Positions 18,199 through 28,249 of a stretch of 64,000 bases of DNA are shown in pieces; position 1 is the stretch's first letter; each line of letters starts with the position of its first letter. The position numbers and the translations under genes were made by a program. Where the stretch lies: positions 1,922,001 through 1,986,000 of the forward strand of contig NZ_AP028032.1 of the NCBI RefSeq assembly GCF_030296935.1, written 5' to 3'. A model generated the notes under the pieces. It had not been told where the DNA came from. It did not search any database and saw nothing but the letters and a program-made list of their open reading frames with translations. The DNA is from Coprobacter fastidiosus (GTDB lineage Bacteria > Bacteroidota > Bacteroidia > Bacteroidales > Coprobacteraceae).

Positions 18199-18771
18199 TT
18201 ATTTAATCTTGGTCAAAGTCACTTCATCGATAAAGAAATCGATATCCGGCTCTTCCAAAGTAATCAGAAAACGGGCATTATCAACACCTTCCTGATCATC
18301 GGTAATGGTAAATTTCTGAGTAAATTGTTGCCATTCGGTAGTCACTTTTTTCTTAGGAGACCATGGCGATTTAAAATCTCCCAAATAAGGTGCTGTAGAA
18401 GGTTTTATCATCACTCGCAAACTTGTACGCTCTGCTGCATTTTTAGAAGCCTTCGCATAAAAAGTTATTTCATACTGACCCGGTTCTAAAGACAAATTTT
18501 GATAGATATAATTGTCCCAAACCGGTTTCTCGCACTTATTTACGGTAACTTTCAGTCCCTTTCCCTTGAACCCTTCACATTCCGAAGTTTCTATTCCTCC
18601 TCGTTGAGCTTGATAATAAGCCAACCATTTACCTTGTGTATTTTTTTGTCCGGTAACTACTGCCGGAATACCATCTTCAAATCCGCCGTTTTCCAACAGA
18701 TTTTCTTGAGCGAAAGCCGTAAGTCCGAAACACAGACTCAACAGGCAAAATAGCATTTTTTTCATTGTCAT
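18199..18771 (-). CDS. Small secreted carbohydrate-binding-like protein
   Basis: A 190-aa protein: signal peptide (MTMKKMLFCLLSLCFGLTAFAQ), then one CBM4/9-like jelly roll starting ENLLENGGFEDG and ending PDIDFFIDEVTLTKIK. No sorting tail or enzyme domain. The frame continues upstream into the end of the preceding PL8, but the signal peptide fixes the start at 18771 (ATG at 18765 is nearly as good). It is 26 bp from the lyase before it and 25 bp from the CBM gene after it, so clearly the same operon. Confidence 0.75.
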   Translation of the reverse strand: MTMKKMLFCLLSLCFGLTAFAQENLLENGGFEDGIPAVVTGQKNTQGKWLAYYQAQRGGIETSECEGFKGKGLKVTVNKCEKPVWDNYIYQNLSLEPGQYEITFYAKASKNAAERTSLRVMIKPSTAPYLGDFKSPWSPKKKVTTEWQQFTQKFTITDDQEGVDNARFLITLEEPDIDFFIDEVTLTKIK

Positions 18772-18797
18772 TCTTTTTAAGATTAGTATTTCGTTGT

Positions 18798-21710
18798 TTA
18801 TTGGGCTATCAACTTGAATTCCACCGGACGACCATCGATACAAGTAGCAGTCAGGCGAGTATTTCCATTTTCTTGTTTTATAACGACCTCATCATTATCC
18901 GATACATTCTTCCATTTCCCTTTTAGAAGAATACTTTTTATAAGCGGCCGTGAAGGTTTGGCCGTCGTATAAGTTTTCTCTTCCAAATTCAGATTCGGAT
19001 CGCAAATACTCATCACCAAAGTCTTTTTATCTGTCGGACGCAAAAGAATCAATGTTTCGGCATCAGAGGCAAGCAAATAATCATCCTTTATATTGTCCAA
19101 AGTTTCAAACATAACATACCCCACCGTACCACTCGGAATATCTTTTACAATATGTGCATAATGATCTTTTCGAAGTATCTGATAAGGCAATCCTTCTTCC
19201 GATGCTATTTCTTTTGCTTGATCAGGAGTCGGCTGTACCAATACCATATACTCGTATTCGGCATTATCAGGAGATACACCGTGATTCAGGTAAGCTGTTA
19301 CGAACTTACCTTCGGTTTCCGACTTCTGCTTGTTATCCCTGGATTTTTGTTTTTGCCTTAAAATACGCAAGTCTTGTCCGGCAGCAATCCGGTAATAATT
19401 ACCTTTTGTATCAGATAAAAGTACAGATGATTTTTCTGAAATCGTTTTTTCTATCGGAAGACCGACAATTGTATCCGAACCGAGCAATATAGGTTCAGAA
19501 TTTCTTTTCAATGCCAGTTGAAACAACGTGGTTTCCGTCGGATATTCTTTATTATTATTAGAGATATTCGATCCTAAGCATACCAAACGGTTTTCAAAGC
19601 AAAAGACTGACTTTCGGGCTACGAATCCGGGTGTAAAATTTTCCCGATCTTTCTCTTTCAGCTTAAAAACGAATACTCCTTGTTTTCCTTCCAAAGATGA
19701 CGCTCCAGAAAAATTTTCTTCAGAACGCTCCATCAATGTTCCCGGAAGAGGATTTTCAAGCTTTTCTAACGGAAGATGTATTGTTGTTGTTCCCGGAACA
19801 CGATTCCAATCCCAGCCATCTTCGACAAATCCGCTTGCAAAGCTATTGACCGGACGACCGGATGCTAAAATCTGTACCGATCCATAACTCTGATAACGAC
19901 CGTAACGGTTGTCTTTTGTATATATTTCGGAACACCAAACATCAGTATTATATCCCTTCAACGTCACCATCCAATTTCCAAAACGATGTATTCCCAAAGC
20001 TCCATAATTATAGACAAAAAAGCCCTGTGGCGATGAAGCTGCTTTAATACCAGCTTGTTCAAATTTTCTTTTATATGGAGACGAAGTCCTGTTCAGTCTC
20101 AAATAATCGGCAGCCAGCTCTTCATCGATCTTATTCCCCGATCCGGTAAGGTCTCCTCTATCTGCCAACAAAGCAAAAGTTTGTACTGCATCATTCGAAA
20201 TCGATCCGTCAAAAGGATGTCGTCCGGCTATACCCAGTCCCCAATCTTTTAAATTACAGTAATTCCGCATTGTTTGCAATGCAAGCTTTACATTACGAGC
20301 TGCATCATCAGAAATAGTAAATTCTGTATGGTTCGTCAGCTCAAGATATTTTCCGATAGTAGCAAAAGCTCCAATCGAATATGCTGGATATAAACCTCCA
20401 TGATGAAAAGTAGTACCATCAACTTTAATTCCTCCTATCGTTCCGGGAGTGAAGCCCAAAGATCCGCTTACCCAACGGCTCAAAGCTTTCATACTACGAA
20501 CCTGGTCCCTCATATCCGGCTGAATAAGAGCGCTTATTACTTTCGCTGTCAATAATGTATTCCACGAATCAAGTAATTCGTCTCTACCATACTGATAAGG
20601 AATCCGTGTCTCCGCTAATCCGCTCCAATATGCCAAAGTACGACGAATATTCTTGTTTAAAGGAGTTTCTTCCTTTAATAAATCACGCATCATCCATGCG
20701 GCTTTATAAATATCCCGAATCTGGTATCCGTAATGGTGATTAGTTCCCAAACCGCTCCCAAAAGCAAAACCTTGCTGCATTGCATATTCGAATACGTCAA
20801 AGAAAGCTTGTTTCGATTCTTTATTTTTGTTGTAATACCAATCTCCGGCAAAACCGAATAACATGGTTTCCAGATCAGACAAACCGATCTCTCCTGCGTT
20901 CTTATTCAACTCATCATTAGACACTAGCGGAGCACCTGTTATTTTTCCGTCAACCCTATGGATACTAGCTTTCTCCGCAATGGATAAAGCCCGGGTAGCA
21001 TTACCTTTTCCGGTTTCCGGAGCGACCTGATCCGTCAATCGACGGGAGAGCAACTCTATATCTTGTCTCTGTGATGAACCAACAGACGCTAAGGGCAGAT
21101 CATATTCATAATGTTCCCATTCATACAATCGAGCCCAATGCCAAAGAGTCCGAGATAGTTTTGTATTATTCAAAGGAGTCTGATAATCCGGAGTCGCTTG
21201 ATGATGAACTCCTTTTGCAGGAAATTCGACCCGGTCGATTAAAAGAGTTCCCGTTTTTAAATTTTCAGGTGTAGTCATCGTCCAACGTACCAACTCTTTA
21301 CTTTTATGATCTCCCTGCATATTCTCAAAGCTGATCCAACAAGCTCGCCATCCGGAAAATCCGAGATGATAATCGAACCAATAAGGAATCGATCCATCGG
21401 CTGCAACAAAAGATATTCGCAACGCAGCATTCACAGGTTCATCATTATACACCCACATCGTCAATCCGCCTTTACGAGTTCCGACAGCCTTTTGCAACAA
21501 TGAAGGGTTATCAACAGTCAGTACAGAAGGAGAAAACCACTGCCATTGAAGAGAAGCAGTTCCCTTTTTTACAAAATCCTTATTCAAAGATAATTTAGCC
21601 GAAGTTGCAGAAATATATTCCGGAATAGAAACATTCCAGTCGATTTTTTGAGAGTATCCGTTATAAGAAAACAGAACAATCAGAAGCAAGGCCAACCATT
21701 TTATTTTCAT
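18798..21710 (-). CDS. PL8 chondroitinase-ABC-type lyase without sorting tail
   Basis: A 970-aa secreted lyase. The start is set at 21710, giving signal peptide MKIKWLALLLIVLFSYNGYSQ; the frame is open 72 bp further up, across the promoter. Lyase_N ~22-170, catalytic alpha domain ~180-570, PL8 beta domains to the end. Active-site set: H437/Y444 (FHHGGLYPAY), R497 (AGRHPF), E595 (CSEIYT). Unlike its paralog at 13595 it ends after the last beta domain (PVEFKLIAQ), so it is probably periplasmic or exported differently. It leads the four-gene lyase/CBM unit and has the 28-bp element and a -7 box upstream. Confidence 0.92.
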   Translation of the reverse strand: MKIKWLALLLIVLFSYNGYSQKIDWNVSIPEYISATSAKLSLNKDFVKKGTASLQWQWFSPSVLTVDNPSLLQKAVGTRKGGLTMWVYNDEPVNAALRISFVAADGSIPYWFDYHLGFSGWRACWISFENMQGDHKSKELVRWTMTTPENLKTGTLLIDRVEFPAKGVHHQATPDYQTPLNNTKLSRTLWHWARLYEWEHYEYDLPLASVGSSQRQDIELLSRRLTDQVAPETGKGNATRALSIAEKASIHRVDGKITGAPLVSNDELNKNAGEIGLSDLETMLFGFAGDWYYNKNKESKQAFFDVFEYAMQQGFAFGSGLGTNHHYGYQIRDIYKAAWMMRDLLKEETPLNKNIRRTLAYWSGLAETRIPYQYGRDELLDSWNTLLTAKVISALIQPDMRDQVRSMKALSRWVSGSLGFTPGTIGGIKVDGTTFHHGGLYPAYSIGAFATIGKYLELTNHTEFTISDDAARNVKLALQTMRNYCNLKDWGLGIAGRHPFDGSISNDAVQTFALLADRGDLTGSGNKIDEELAADYLRLNRTSSPYKRKFEQAGIKAASSPQGFFVYNYGALGIHRFGNWMVTLKGYNTDVWCSEIYTKDNRYGRYQSYGSVQILASGRPVNSFASGFVEDGWDWNRVPGTTTIHLPLEKLENPLPGTLMERSEENFSGASSLEGKQGVFVFKLKEKDRENFTPGFVARKSVFCFENRLVCLGSNISNNNKEYPTETTLFQLALKRNSEPILLGSDTIVGLPIEKTISEKSSVLLSDTKGNYYRIAAGQDLRILRQKQKSRDNKQKSETEGKFVTAYLNHGVSPDNAEYEYMVLVQPTPDQAKEIASEEGLPYQILRKDHYAHIVKDIPSGTVGYVMFETLDNIKDDYLLASDAETLILLRPTDKKTLVMSICDPNLNLEEKTYTTAKPSRPLIKSILLKGKWKNVSDNDEVVIKQENGNTRLTATCIDGRPVEFKLIAQ

Positions 21711-21732
21711 AGAGAGTGTTTTTCGTTTGATG

Positions 21733-21740
21733 CAAATATC
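21733..21740 (-). promoter_or_regulatory. Probable -7 element of the PL8-CBM unit
   Basis: GATATTTG on the minus strand is one base off TAnnTTTG. It lies 22 bp before the ATG at 21710 and 39 bp from the 28-bp element, the same offset as at susC. Confidence 0.45.
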
Positions 21741-21778
21741 CTTAATAAACATGAAAACCAGAAGTAATAAAAAGCTCT

Positions 21779-21806
21779 GCATATCCCATAAAACAAAAAA
21801 TGGAAC
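21779..21806 (-). promoter_or_regulatory. 28-bp candidate operator, copy 1 (lyase unit)
   Basis: On the minus strand it opens GTTCCATTTTTT and closes TTTTATGGGATATGC. It matches the copy before susC at 26 of 28 positions. Its near edge is 39 bp from the -7 box, just upstream of where a -33 region would be, a usual site for an AraC-type activator. Function is inferred. Confidence 0.6.
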
Positions 21807-21845
21807 AATTTCAATAACCCAGATTCAATTTTCCGAAGAAAAGAA

Positions 21846-21874
21846 AAGGACTGCACACAGAAGATGCAGTCCTT
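21846..21874 (-). terminator. Terminator of the susC-susD-lipoprotein unit
   Basis: A perfect 10-bp stem AAGGACTGCA/TGCAGTCCTT, then TTCTTTTC on the minus strand, 24 bp past the lipoprotein stop. Confidence 0.82.
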
Positions 21875-21897
21875 AATTATAATAAGCATAGTTAAGG

Positions 21898-22920
21898 TTA
21901 TTCTTTTTCTTTAATAGTGAAGGTCACTTCCTTTATCGTACGTGCCGATCCATAAACATTTTGATTTCCGGCAATAAAAGTGACAGTATATGTGCCCGGC
22001 TGAGTATAAACATAGGAATATGAAGGAAGTCGCACATTGATATTTTTCAGGACTCCGCTATTTTCATCCGGATCGCAAGTATTGAATTTTAAGGACTTGG
22101 TAAACAACCAATCATCTGCATTATTGGTATAGTCTGTTTCATTAGTACCTCCACCAAGATACATAAAGCTATTTACCCGTGTCAATGATGAACGCAAATC
22201 CCACACTCCCGTACAAGAAGAACTTCCGGAACTGTTATCAAAATAGGGATCTCCCTGTTGTGCATGTTTAGGATTTGTATTCGGATTACGGTCAAACGTT
22301 TGTAATCCTAAATCTGACAAGTTCAACGTTGTAGTATTTCCGTTTTTATAAATTGTCGTTATCGCCACGCTATAAAAATCCCATCTTTTTAAAGCACTTG
22401 TTCCATCAAAATCTGCTTTATAATGAAAAGCGAGAGTCATCTCAGAAGTACTGTAAGGCGTAAGGTCGAAAGATGTTGCCGTTCTGTTCGAAAATTTACT
22501 TTCCAATAGTTCTCCATTACCGCTCAATAAGGTAGCATCAGACTCAAAATCGGCAACACGAGAATCGTCTGTAGCAACATCTTTACTTAATCCCGGGAAA
22601 TCACCGACAAATAAAGACAGTGTATTGGTGACTTTCCCGTAGCGTGCCTGAGCCTCAAAATTCAGAGTCACAGATTCTATCTCTTCCAGAGGTAATTCGG
22701 TACGTTCCCTATTCGCATATTTATGCCCTTCTTCTCCGGACCACCAGGTTATATAATCCGGATTTCCGTCAAAATTAAACACGACCGGATCTCCTGCCTC
22801 GTATGTATTATCGGAAGCTAAAGAGACGTTGAAGTCAACACTGTCATCCACATCCAAATCATTACAAGAAACTAAAAATGCACCGACAGCCAATATATAG
22901 ATTGAATTTCTGATTTTCAT
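21898..22920 (-). CDS. Surface glycan-binding-type lipoprotein (SusE/F position, DUF5017-like)
   Basis: A 340-aa lipoprotein: lipobox FLVSC with the acylated Cys at 19. The body begins FNVSLASDNTYEAGDPVVFNFDGNPDYITWWSGEEGHKY-like segments and later has two beta-sandwich stretches. The GNPDYITWWSGE...Y region resembles DUF5017 proteins that sit after SusD genes; I give that name from memory of the pattern. It is third in the susC-susD unit, 19 bp after susD, and precedes a terminator. Likely role: binding the polysaccharide at the cell surface. Confidence 0.72.
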   Translation of the reverse strand: MKIRNSIYILAVGAFLVSCNDLDVDDSVDFNVSLASDNTYEAGDPVVFNFDGNPDYITWWSGEEGHKYANRERTELPLEEIESVTLNFEAQARYGKVTNTLSLFVGDFPGLSKDVATDDSRVADFESDATLLSGNGELLESKFSNRTATSFDLTPYSTSEMTLAFHYKADFDGTSALKRWDFYSVAITTIYKNGNTTTLNLSDLGLQTFDRNPNTNPKHAQQGDPYFDNSSGSSSCTGVWDLRSSLTRVNSFMYLGGGTNETDYTNNADDWLFTKSLKFNTCDPDENSGVLKNINVRLPSYSYVYTQPGTYTVTFIAGNQNVYGSARTIKEVTFTIKEKE

Positions 22921-22939
22921 AATTTTCCGTATTTAAAGT

Positions 22940-24694
22940 TTATCTCCACGCTTGATTCTGCTGTAACAAATTATTCAATCCGAGTTCCCGGGTAGGAATA
23001 GGTAACCATTGATACCTATCCGATGTTGCACCGTTCGTCGCATATATCAGCAAATATTGCCGACCGCTCGACCAACGGGAATCGGTTGCATACAGACTGA
23101 CTTTCTCCATCGCACTTTTATATTTACCCCAACGGATCAAGTCCATTTTGCGTAAACCTTCAAAACAAAGTTCCCGACCCCGTTCATCTTCAATCAAACG
23201 CTGAAAATCCTGAGGATCTGTAATATTGACTTCATCAGCTTTAGCACGACGACGAACATCATTCACATAGCCGATCGATTCGACAGAAGGCGATCCGTCT
23301 GCCTGATTTTGCGCTTCGGCATACATTAACAACACATCGGAATAACGCAGCAACGGGAAATTAATCGGTGTATAATTTTTATCGCGAGGAGTTACCAACT
23401 CATATTCCCGACGGAACTTACCGGCATTTCTTTCGATATATTGCGTACGTGTAGCATATTGCTTTTGTCCATCTTTTAAATCCGGTTCTCCATTATTATT
23501 CAGTTTCACATCTCCTATATATTCCCAATTCTTTTTCCAATAAACCGTCGCATCGTCTCTTTTTTGGAATCGATAAGGAGCTATATTCCAATCTCTACGC
23601 TCATCTTTATTATACTTCTCATTCAAAGGATCATCTTCATCTTTTGTAGAAATAAGTTCCGGCGTACCGTCACCGTCAAGGTCATTATATAAATCCCACA
23701 AACCCGGAGTTACACAATACCGGCCATAGCTATATCCCAAAGAAGTCTGAAGTACATCCGCATTCTGAATACCGCAGATCAAGCTACCGATACGTCCGGC
23801 ATTCGTATGTGAATCCTGACGGTTTCCTTTAAATTCAACTTCCCATATCGATTCTTCCGGATCATAAACGTCTGTCGCTAAATTCTTAAATACTTGGGCA
23901 TAACCTTCCATATTCAACGCATGAGTCATCGAACCGTCCTGCGGATGAATAACCTCTCCCGCCCAATATTTAGCTTTCGAATACAGTTCGGTTTCATTTG
24001 TCGGCCAACCGGCTCTCTTCAAATATACGCGGGCAAGAATACCCTTTACTGCCGAACGGCTTACACGCCCGGCTCCCACGACCTGTATCGTTCCTATTGA
24101 ATAGTTTTCTTCATCGGTAAGAACTTTTTCCATCTCATCTGTTACAAACTTCAATACTTCAGCTTGAGAAGTAGCCTTTATATTCGGCACATAATTATCG
24201 GTATTGGTCTGAGCTGTCGTAATCAAAGGCACGTCTCCCCAACTTTGAGCCAAAAGGAAATAGAAATAAGCCCTTAGAAAAGTAGCTTCTCCCCGATACA
24301 TTTTTTTATTCGCCTCGCTTACCGGAGAATCGGTTATTCGTTCAAGGAAATAATTGGCATTATTAATTCCTTCATACAAGCCCTGCCAAATAGAAGCCAA
24401 ATCGGCATCATTCGCTGTATAATTATTATTAGGCAATCCTACCTCTGCCGTACTGGAAGTATAATAATAAGTAAGATCGTCCGTACCTATTGCCTGATAA
24501 TATTTTTCACCATAGCCGCTCGAACTGTTCAGAGTATTGTAAATTCCTGTAAGTCCCATAAATGCCTCCGTGTCATCTTTATAAAAATCATCCGGATTAA
24601 TGAAATCACTCGGAGTAGTTTCTAAGAAATTACAAGCAGTGAACAATAACATCGTGCTGCCCCAAAATATATTTTTAATTGTTTTCATTTTCAA
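22940..24694 (-). CDS. SusD/RagB-family glycan-binding lipoprotein
   Basis: A 584-aa outer-membrane lipoprotein: lipobox LFTAC with Cys 21, followed by NFLETTPSDFINPDDFYKD, the usual SusD opening. TPR-like helices include YRGEATFLRAYFYFLLAQSWGDVPL. The C-terminal signature RRRAKADEVN...LIEDERGRELCFEGLRKMDLIRWGKY (~485-535) is diagnostic. SusD caps its SusC partner and delivers oligosaccharide to it. It starts 16 bp behind susC. The expected ligand, glycosaminoglycan oligosaccharides, comes from the neighbouring lyases. Confidence 0.95.
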   Translation of the reverse strand: MKMKTIKNIFWGSTMLLFTACNFLETTPSDFINPDDFYKDDTEAFMGLTGIYNTLNSSSGYGEKYYQAIGTDDLTYYYTSSTAEVGLPNNNYTANDADLASIWQGLYEGINNANYFLERITDSPVSEANKKMYRGEATFLRAYFYFLLAQSWGDVPLITTAQTNTDNYVPNIKATSQAEVLKFVTDEMEKVLTDEENYSIGTIQVVGAGRVSRSAVKGILARVYLKRAGWPTNETELYSKAKYWAGEVIHPQDGSMTHALNMEGYAQVFKNLATDVYDPEESIWEVEFKGNRQDSHTNAGRIGSLICGIQNADVLQTSLGYSYGRYCVTPGLWDLYNDLDGDGTPELISTKDEDDPLNEKYNKDERRDWNIAPYRFQKRDDATVYWKKNWEYIGDVKLNNNGEPDLKDGQKQYATRTQYIERNAGKFRREYELVTPRDKNYTPINFPLLRYSDVLLMYAEAQNQADGSPSVESIGYVNDVRRRAKADEVNITDPQDFQRLIEDERGRELCFEGLRKMDLIRWGKYKSAMEKVSLYATDSRWSSGRQYLLIYATNGATSDRYQWLPIPTRELGLNNLLQQNQAWR

Positions 24695-24710
24695 ATTCGG
24701 ATTTTATCGG

Positions 24711-27700
24711 TTAAAAACTAACATTTAGGCCTACTGAGAAGTTATAAGCCCGAGGATAAGCCGAGTAGTCAAAACCCGGAGTCAAGGCAGAATTACGTAC
24801 AGAAACTTCCGGATCATATCCTGTATAAGAAGTCCATGTCCATAAATTTTCTCCGGAAACAAATATCCGGGCACTGGACAACATCAGTTTTTTCAAAACT
24901 CTTTGAGGGAAATTATATCCTAAAGTCACAGATTTCAAACGCAAATAAGAACCGTCTTCGATTACACGTGAAGAAAATACGTTCGGTTGACTTGCCGCAC
25001 GGGGAATATCGCTATTCGGATTTTCCGGAGTCCATCGATCGGCATACGAAGCAAACATATTGGTTTCTCTTTTCCATAATCCGTTATCGAATAATAACCT
25101 GTTCGCATTTAAAATGTCATTCCCGTATGACCAAGTAAAGAAAATATTCAGATCAAAATTTTTATATTTGAAATTATTCGTGAAACCTCCGGTATGGATA
25201 GGTTGTCCTCGTCCTATAATCGTACGGTCATTATCATCAACAACTCCGTCACCGTTTATATCGACATATTTGGCATCTCCCGGCTGAATCGTGGAACGAT
25301 CATTCCCATTATTGGGAACATTCGACTTCAAAGTGTAATTTCCACCCGACACATCAAAATCCTCATATTTATAAGTCCCGTCATAAATATATCCGTACAT
25401 TAGCCCCAACGGTTTACCGACCTGAGCAATATAAGACGGCTCGGCGCTATAAGCATTATCAAAGGTAACCGTACTCAACAATGTTTCCTGGTTACGAGAG
25501 AGTTCTTTTACCTTACTTTGATTAAATGCAATATTGAAATTCGTCGTCCACGTAAAATTCTTATTCTGGATATTGGTAGTCTCCAGTGTTATTTCCAAAC
25601 CTCGATTCTGCATTTTACCGACATTCAAATAGGTAGATGCATATCCGGTTGTATAAGGAAGATCAGCCTGAAGCAACAAATCTCGTGTAAGTTTATGATA
25701 CAAATCTACCGTCAGTGCTACTCTATCGTTAAAGAATCCGAGATCAAGTCCGAGATTAGTCTGTTCGGTCGTTTCCCATTTCAAATTCTTGTTTTCCAAA
25801 CCGGTCAATTTATAAGCAGTCTGGTAACTGTTCCCAAAAGGATATTCAAATGCAATTTTCGAAGTCATTTGTCCCAATGAGGCAAAATCCGACACACGGT
25901 TATTCCCCGTAGCACCCCAACCTAAACGCAATTTACCGTTAGATAACCAATCTTCGAACGAAGCCATAAAATCTTCCCGGTTAAAACTCCATGCCACAGA
26001 TGCCGAAGGGAAATACCCCCAACGGTTTTCTTTAGAAAATTTAGAAGAACCATCGGCACGGAACGAAGCCGTAATATAATATTTCGAATTGTAATTATAA
26101 TTTACACGGGCAAGATAAGACATCAGCATATTTTCTCCGATAGTGGACTCGGATAATATAGGAATACCGTTGTCCATACCAGCCATGCCCAAATCTTCAT
26201 GAGAGATATTCTGCACATCGTTTCTGAAGTAATTAGAATAATTTCCTTGAAACGTAGCCGCCATAGCCGAGAAATTATGTTTACGCTTAAATACTTTAGA
26301 GTAATTCAATACATTCTCATTTACCCAGCTATGATCATCATAATGGCGTACCGACGCATTGACACCTTCAGAGCGGGTGGCATTACCATAACGTGTTTTC
26401 GAATTATTGAACTGTTCGTTCTGACGTTTTTTCAATCGATAACTTCCGGAAACTTTCAATTTCAATCCCGGAATAAATGTGTATTCAGCGTATGCATTAG
26501 CTTGAAAATCATCCTGTATCAAACGACGATATTCATTCTCTAAAGACAAAATCGGGTTAAAACGATAGTCATTGTTCGTCGGTACGGTCGGATCCCATAA
26601 TAATGTACGCAAATCAGTTCCATCATAACTTACAGGCCGATATCCCCAGACACTATAAAACAGACTGTTTGTTGCACTACTCGAAGCAACGGACGGAGAA
26701 GCTCCATTCGTTATTCCCCGGGCGTAATTTCCATTAACATTTACTTTCAATTTCGGACTTATCCGCTGATCAAGGCTAAAACGTCCCTGAAAACGTTGAT
26801 ATCCGGAATTTAATAAAATACCTTCCTGATTCAAATACGATAATGAAGCAGTATAACGAGTTTCGGCTGTTCCTCCGGTCAAAGAGATGTAATGATTATT
26901 AGTAAAGGCTGTCCGGAAAATATCATCCTGCCATTTAAACTGATCGGGATAATTACGATAAGACTCAAGTGTCCGCCCATTACTATAATAAGAAGAACTT
27001 AAATCACCTTGTATCTCTTCCTGGAGTTTTACAAACTCATAAGCATCCATCAACTCAAGTTTTTTTGTCACTGTAGAAACGCTGAAACTACCATTATAAG
27101 AGATTTTCGGTTTGCCGATCTGCCCCTTTTTCGTTGTAATAATAACGACTCCGTTTGCTCCCCGGGCTCCATAAATAGCTGTAGCCGAAGCATCCTTTAA
27201 AAAGTTCATCGACTCAATATCGTTCGGGTTCAAAGATGCGGCATCGGCATCTTCTACAGGAAACCCGTCAATTACGAACAGCGGAGAATTATCCTGAGTA
27301 ATGGAATTTCCCCCACGGATCACGATGTTAAATGCCGAACCCGGCATACCTTCATTAGAAGAAACTTGAACTCCGGCAATACGACCTGCCAGTGCTTGGT
27401 CAAAACTAACTACCGGAGTTTGCAATATATCTCCCAAATTAGCTTCGCCAACAGCTCCGGTCAAATCTTTCCGGCGAACTTCCTGATAACCGACAACGAC
27501 AACCTCATCCAAGTCTTTAGAGGTCTCTTTCATAACAACCGTCATCGGTTTCTTTAAATCTACTTTCTGTTCAACTGCTCCGAATCCCAAAAAAGTAAAA
27601 CGGAGAATTGCATTTCCATTTGGTACCGAAATACCGAACTTTCCGTCTACATCAGTTGTTGTACCTTTTGTTGTACCTTTTACAAGAATACTGACACCCG

Positions 27701-27818
27701 GAAGCCCGGCACCCGACTGATCGACTACGGTTCCGGTCACATTTTTTTGAGCTTGCAATGCCAAAGCACCGAAAGCACACAACATCACTAGGATAATCCT
27801 TAGTTTATTTTCTTTCAT
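24711..27818 (-). CDS. SusC/RagA-family TonB-dependent glycan importer
   Basis: A 1035-aa outer-membrane transporter. Signal peptide 1-23; carboxypeptidase-like beta domain ~25-105 (VTGTVVDQSGAGLPGVSILVKG); TonB-box region DEVVVVGYQ ~110; plug ~115-235 with QALAGRIAGVQV and GARGANGVVIITTKKG; then the 22-strand barrel ending in the aromatic NFSVGLNVSF. It imports oligosaccharides with TonB energy and pairs with the following SusD. It is the first gene of its unit. The 430-bp upstream gap shared with the divergent GH88 gene holds the 28-bp candidate operator. Confidence 0.96.
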   Translation of the reverse strand: MKENKLRIILVMLCAFGALALQAQKNVTGTVVDQSGAGLPGVSILVKGTTKGTTTDVDGKFGISVPNGNAILRFTFLGFGAVEQKVDLKKPMTVVMKETSKDLDEVVVVGYQEVRRKDLTGAVGEANLGDILQTPVVSFDQALAGRIAGVQVSSNEGMPGSAFNIVIRGGNSITQDNSPLFVIDGFPVEDADAASLNPNDIESMNFLKDASATAIYGARGANGVVIITTKKGQIGKPKISYNGSFSVSTVTKKLELMDAYEFVKLQEEIQGDLSSSYYSNGRTLESYRNYPDQFKWQDDIFRTAFTNNHYISLTGGTAETRYTASLSYLNQEGILLNSGYQRFQGRFSLDQRISPKLKVNVNGNYARGITNGASPSVASSSATNSLFYSVWGYRPVSYDGTDLRTLLWDPTVPTNNDYRFNPILSLENEYRRLIQDDFQANAYAEYTFIPGLKLKVSGSYRLKKRQNEQFNNSKTRYGNATRSEGVNASVRHYDDHSWVNENVLNYSKVFKRKHNFSAMAATFQGNYSNYFRNDVQNISHEDLGMAGMDNGIPILSESTIGENMLMSYLARVNYNYNSKYYITASFRADGSSKFSKENRWGYFPSASVAWSFNREDFMASFEDWLSNGKLRLGWGATGNNRVSDFASLGQMTSKIAFEYPFGNSYQTAYKLTGLENKNLKWETTEQTNLGLDLGFFNDRVALTVDLYHKLTRDLLLQADLPYTTGYASTYLNVGKMQNRGLEITLETTNIQNKNFTWTTNFNIAFNQSKVKELSRNQETLLSTVTFDNAYSAEPSYIAQVGKPLGLMYGYIYDGTYKYEDFDVSGGNYTLKSNVPNNGNDRSTIQPGDAKYVDINGDGVVDDNDRTIIGRGQPIHTGGFTNNFKYKNFDLNIFFTWSYGNDILNANRLLFDNGLWKRETNMFASYADRWTPENPNSDIPRAASQPNVFSSRVIEDGSYLRLKSVTLGYNFPQRVLKKLMLSSARIFVSGENLWTWTSYTGYDPEVSVRNSALTPGFDYSAYPRAYNFSVGLNVSF

Positions 27819-28249
27819 GAGTCTTGGTGATATTTGATTAGGGTTATTGTTTCAAAACTAAATTGCATTTTGCGTTGTTCTTCTTCTAAAACCGAAAAAG
27901 AAATATCCGTCGATTATTAAAAGACAAAGAGGAATTTTGTGTTCCATGGAAATATTCATACAATTAATTCGGGATTATTATACACTTCAAATTTTCGGCT
28001 AATATAGATACATTTAAATGAGATACATCCGTTTATACCGCCAAGCATAGCCCATAAAATAAAAAATGGAACTCTTTAATATTTTCCGAATAATCTTCAA
28101 AAGGAGTCCCGTTTTTTTGATACAAATTATATAAGAATATAGGACATGCTTCTTGTATAAAAAGAATCGATGAATATCATTACAAATTATCTTAGCACCA
28201 GAAAATAATTCAAGACATTAACTAATCAAAAAAAACACAAAGCCCATCT
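27819..28249. other. Divergent regulatory region between susC and the GH88 gene
   Basis: 431 bp without a gene. Minus strand: the 28-bp element (28045-28072), TATATTAG at 28006-27999, and a closer -7-like TAGTTTTG at 27860-27853. Plus strand: a half-site-like GTCCCGTTTTTTTG at 28106-28119 and TATCTTAG at 28188-28195, a possible -7 for the GH88 gene. I see no open frame or RNA fold here. Confidence 0.55.
28045..28072 (-). promoter_or_regulatory. 28-bp candidate operator, copy 2 (susC unit)
   Basis: Minus strand opens GTTCCATTTTTT and closes TTTTATGGGCTATGC; it differs from copy 1 at two positions. Its near edge is 39 bp from TATATTAG, exactly as for copy 1 and its -7-like box. Confidence 0.6.
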
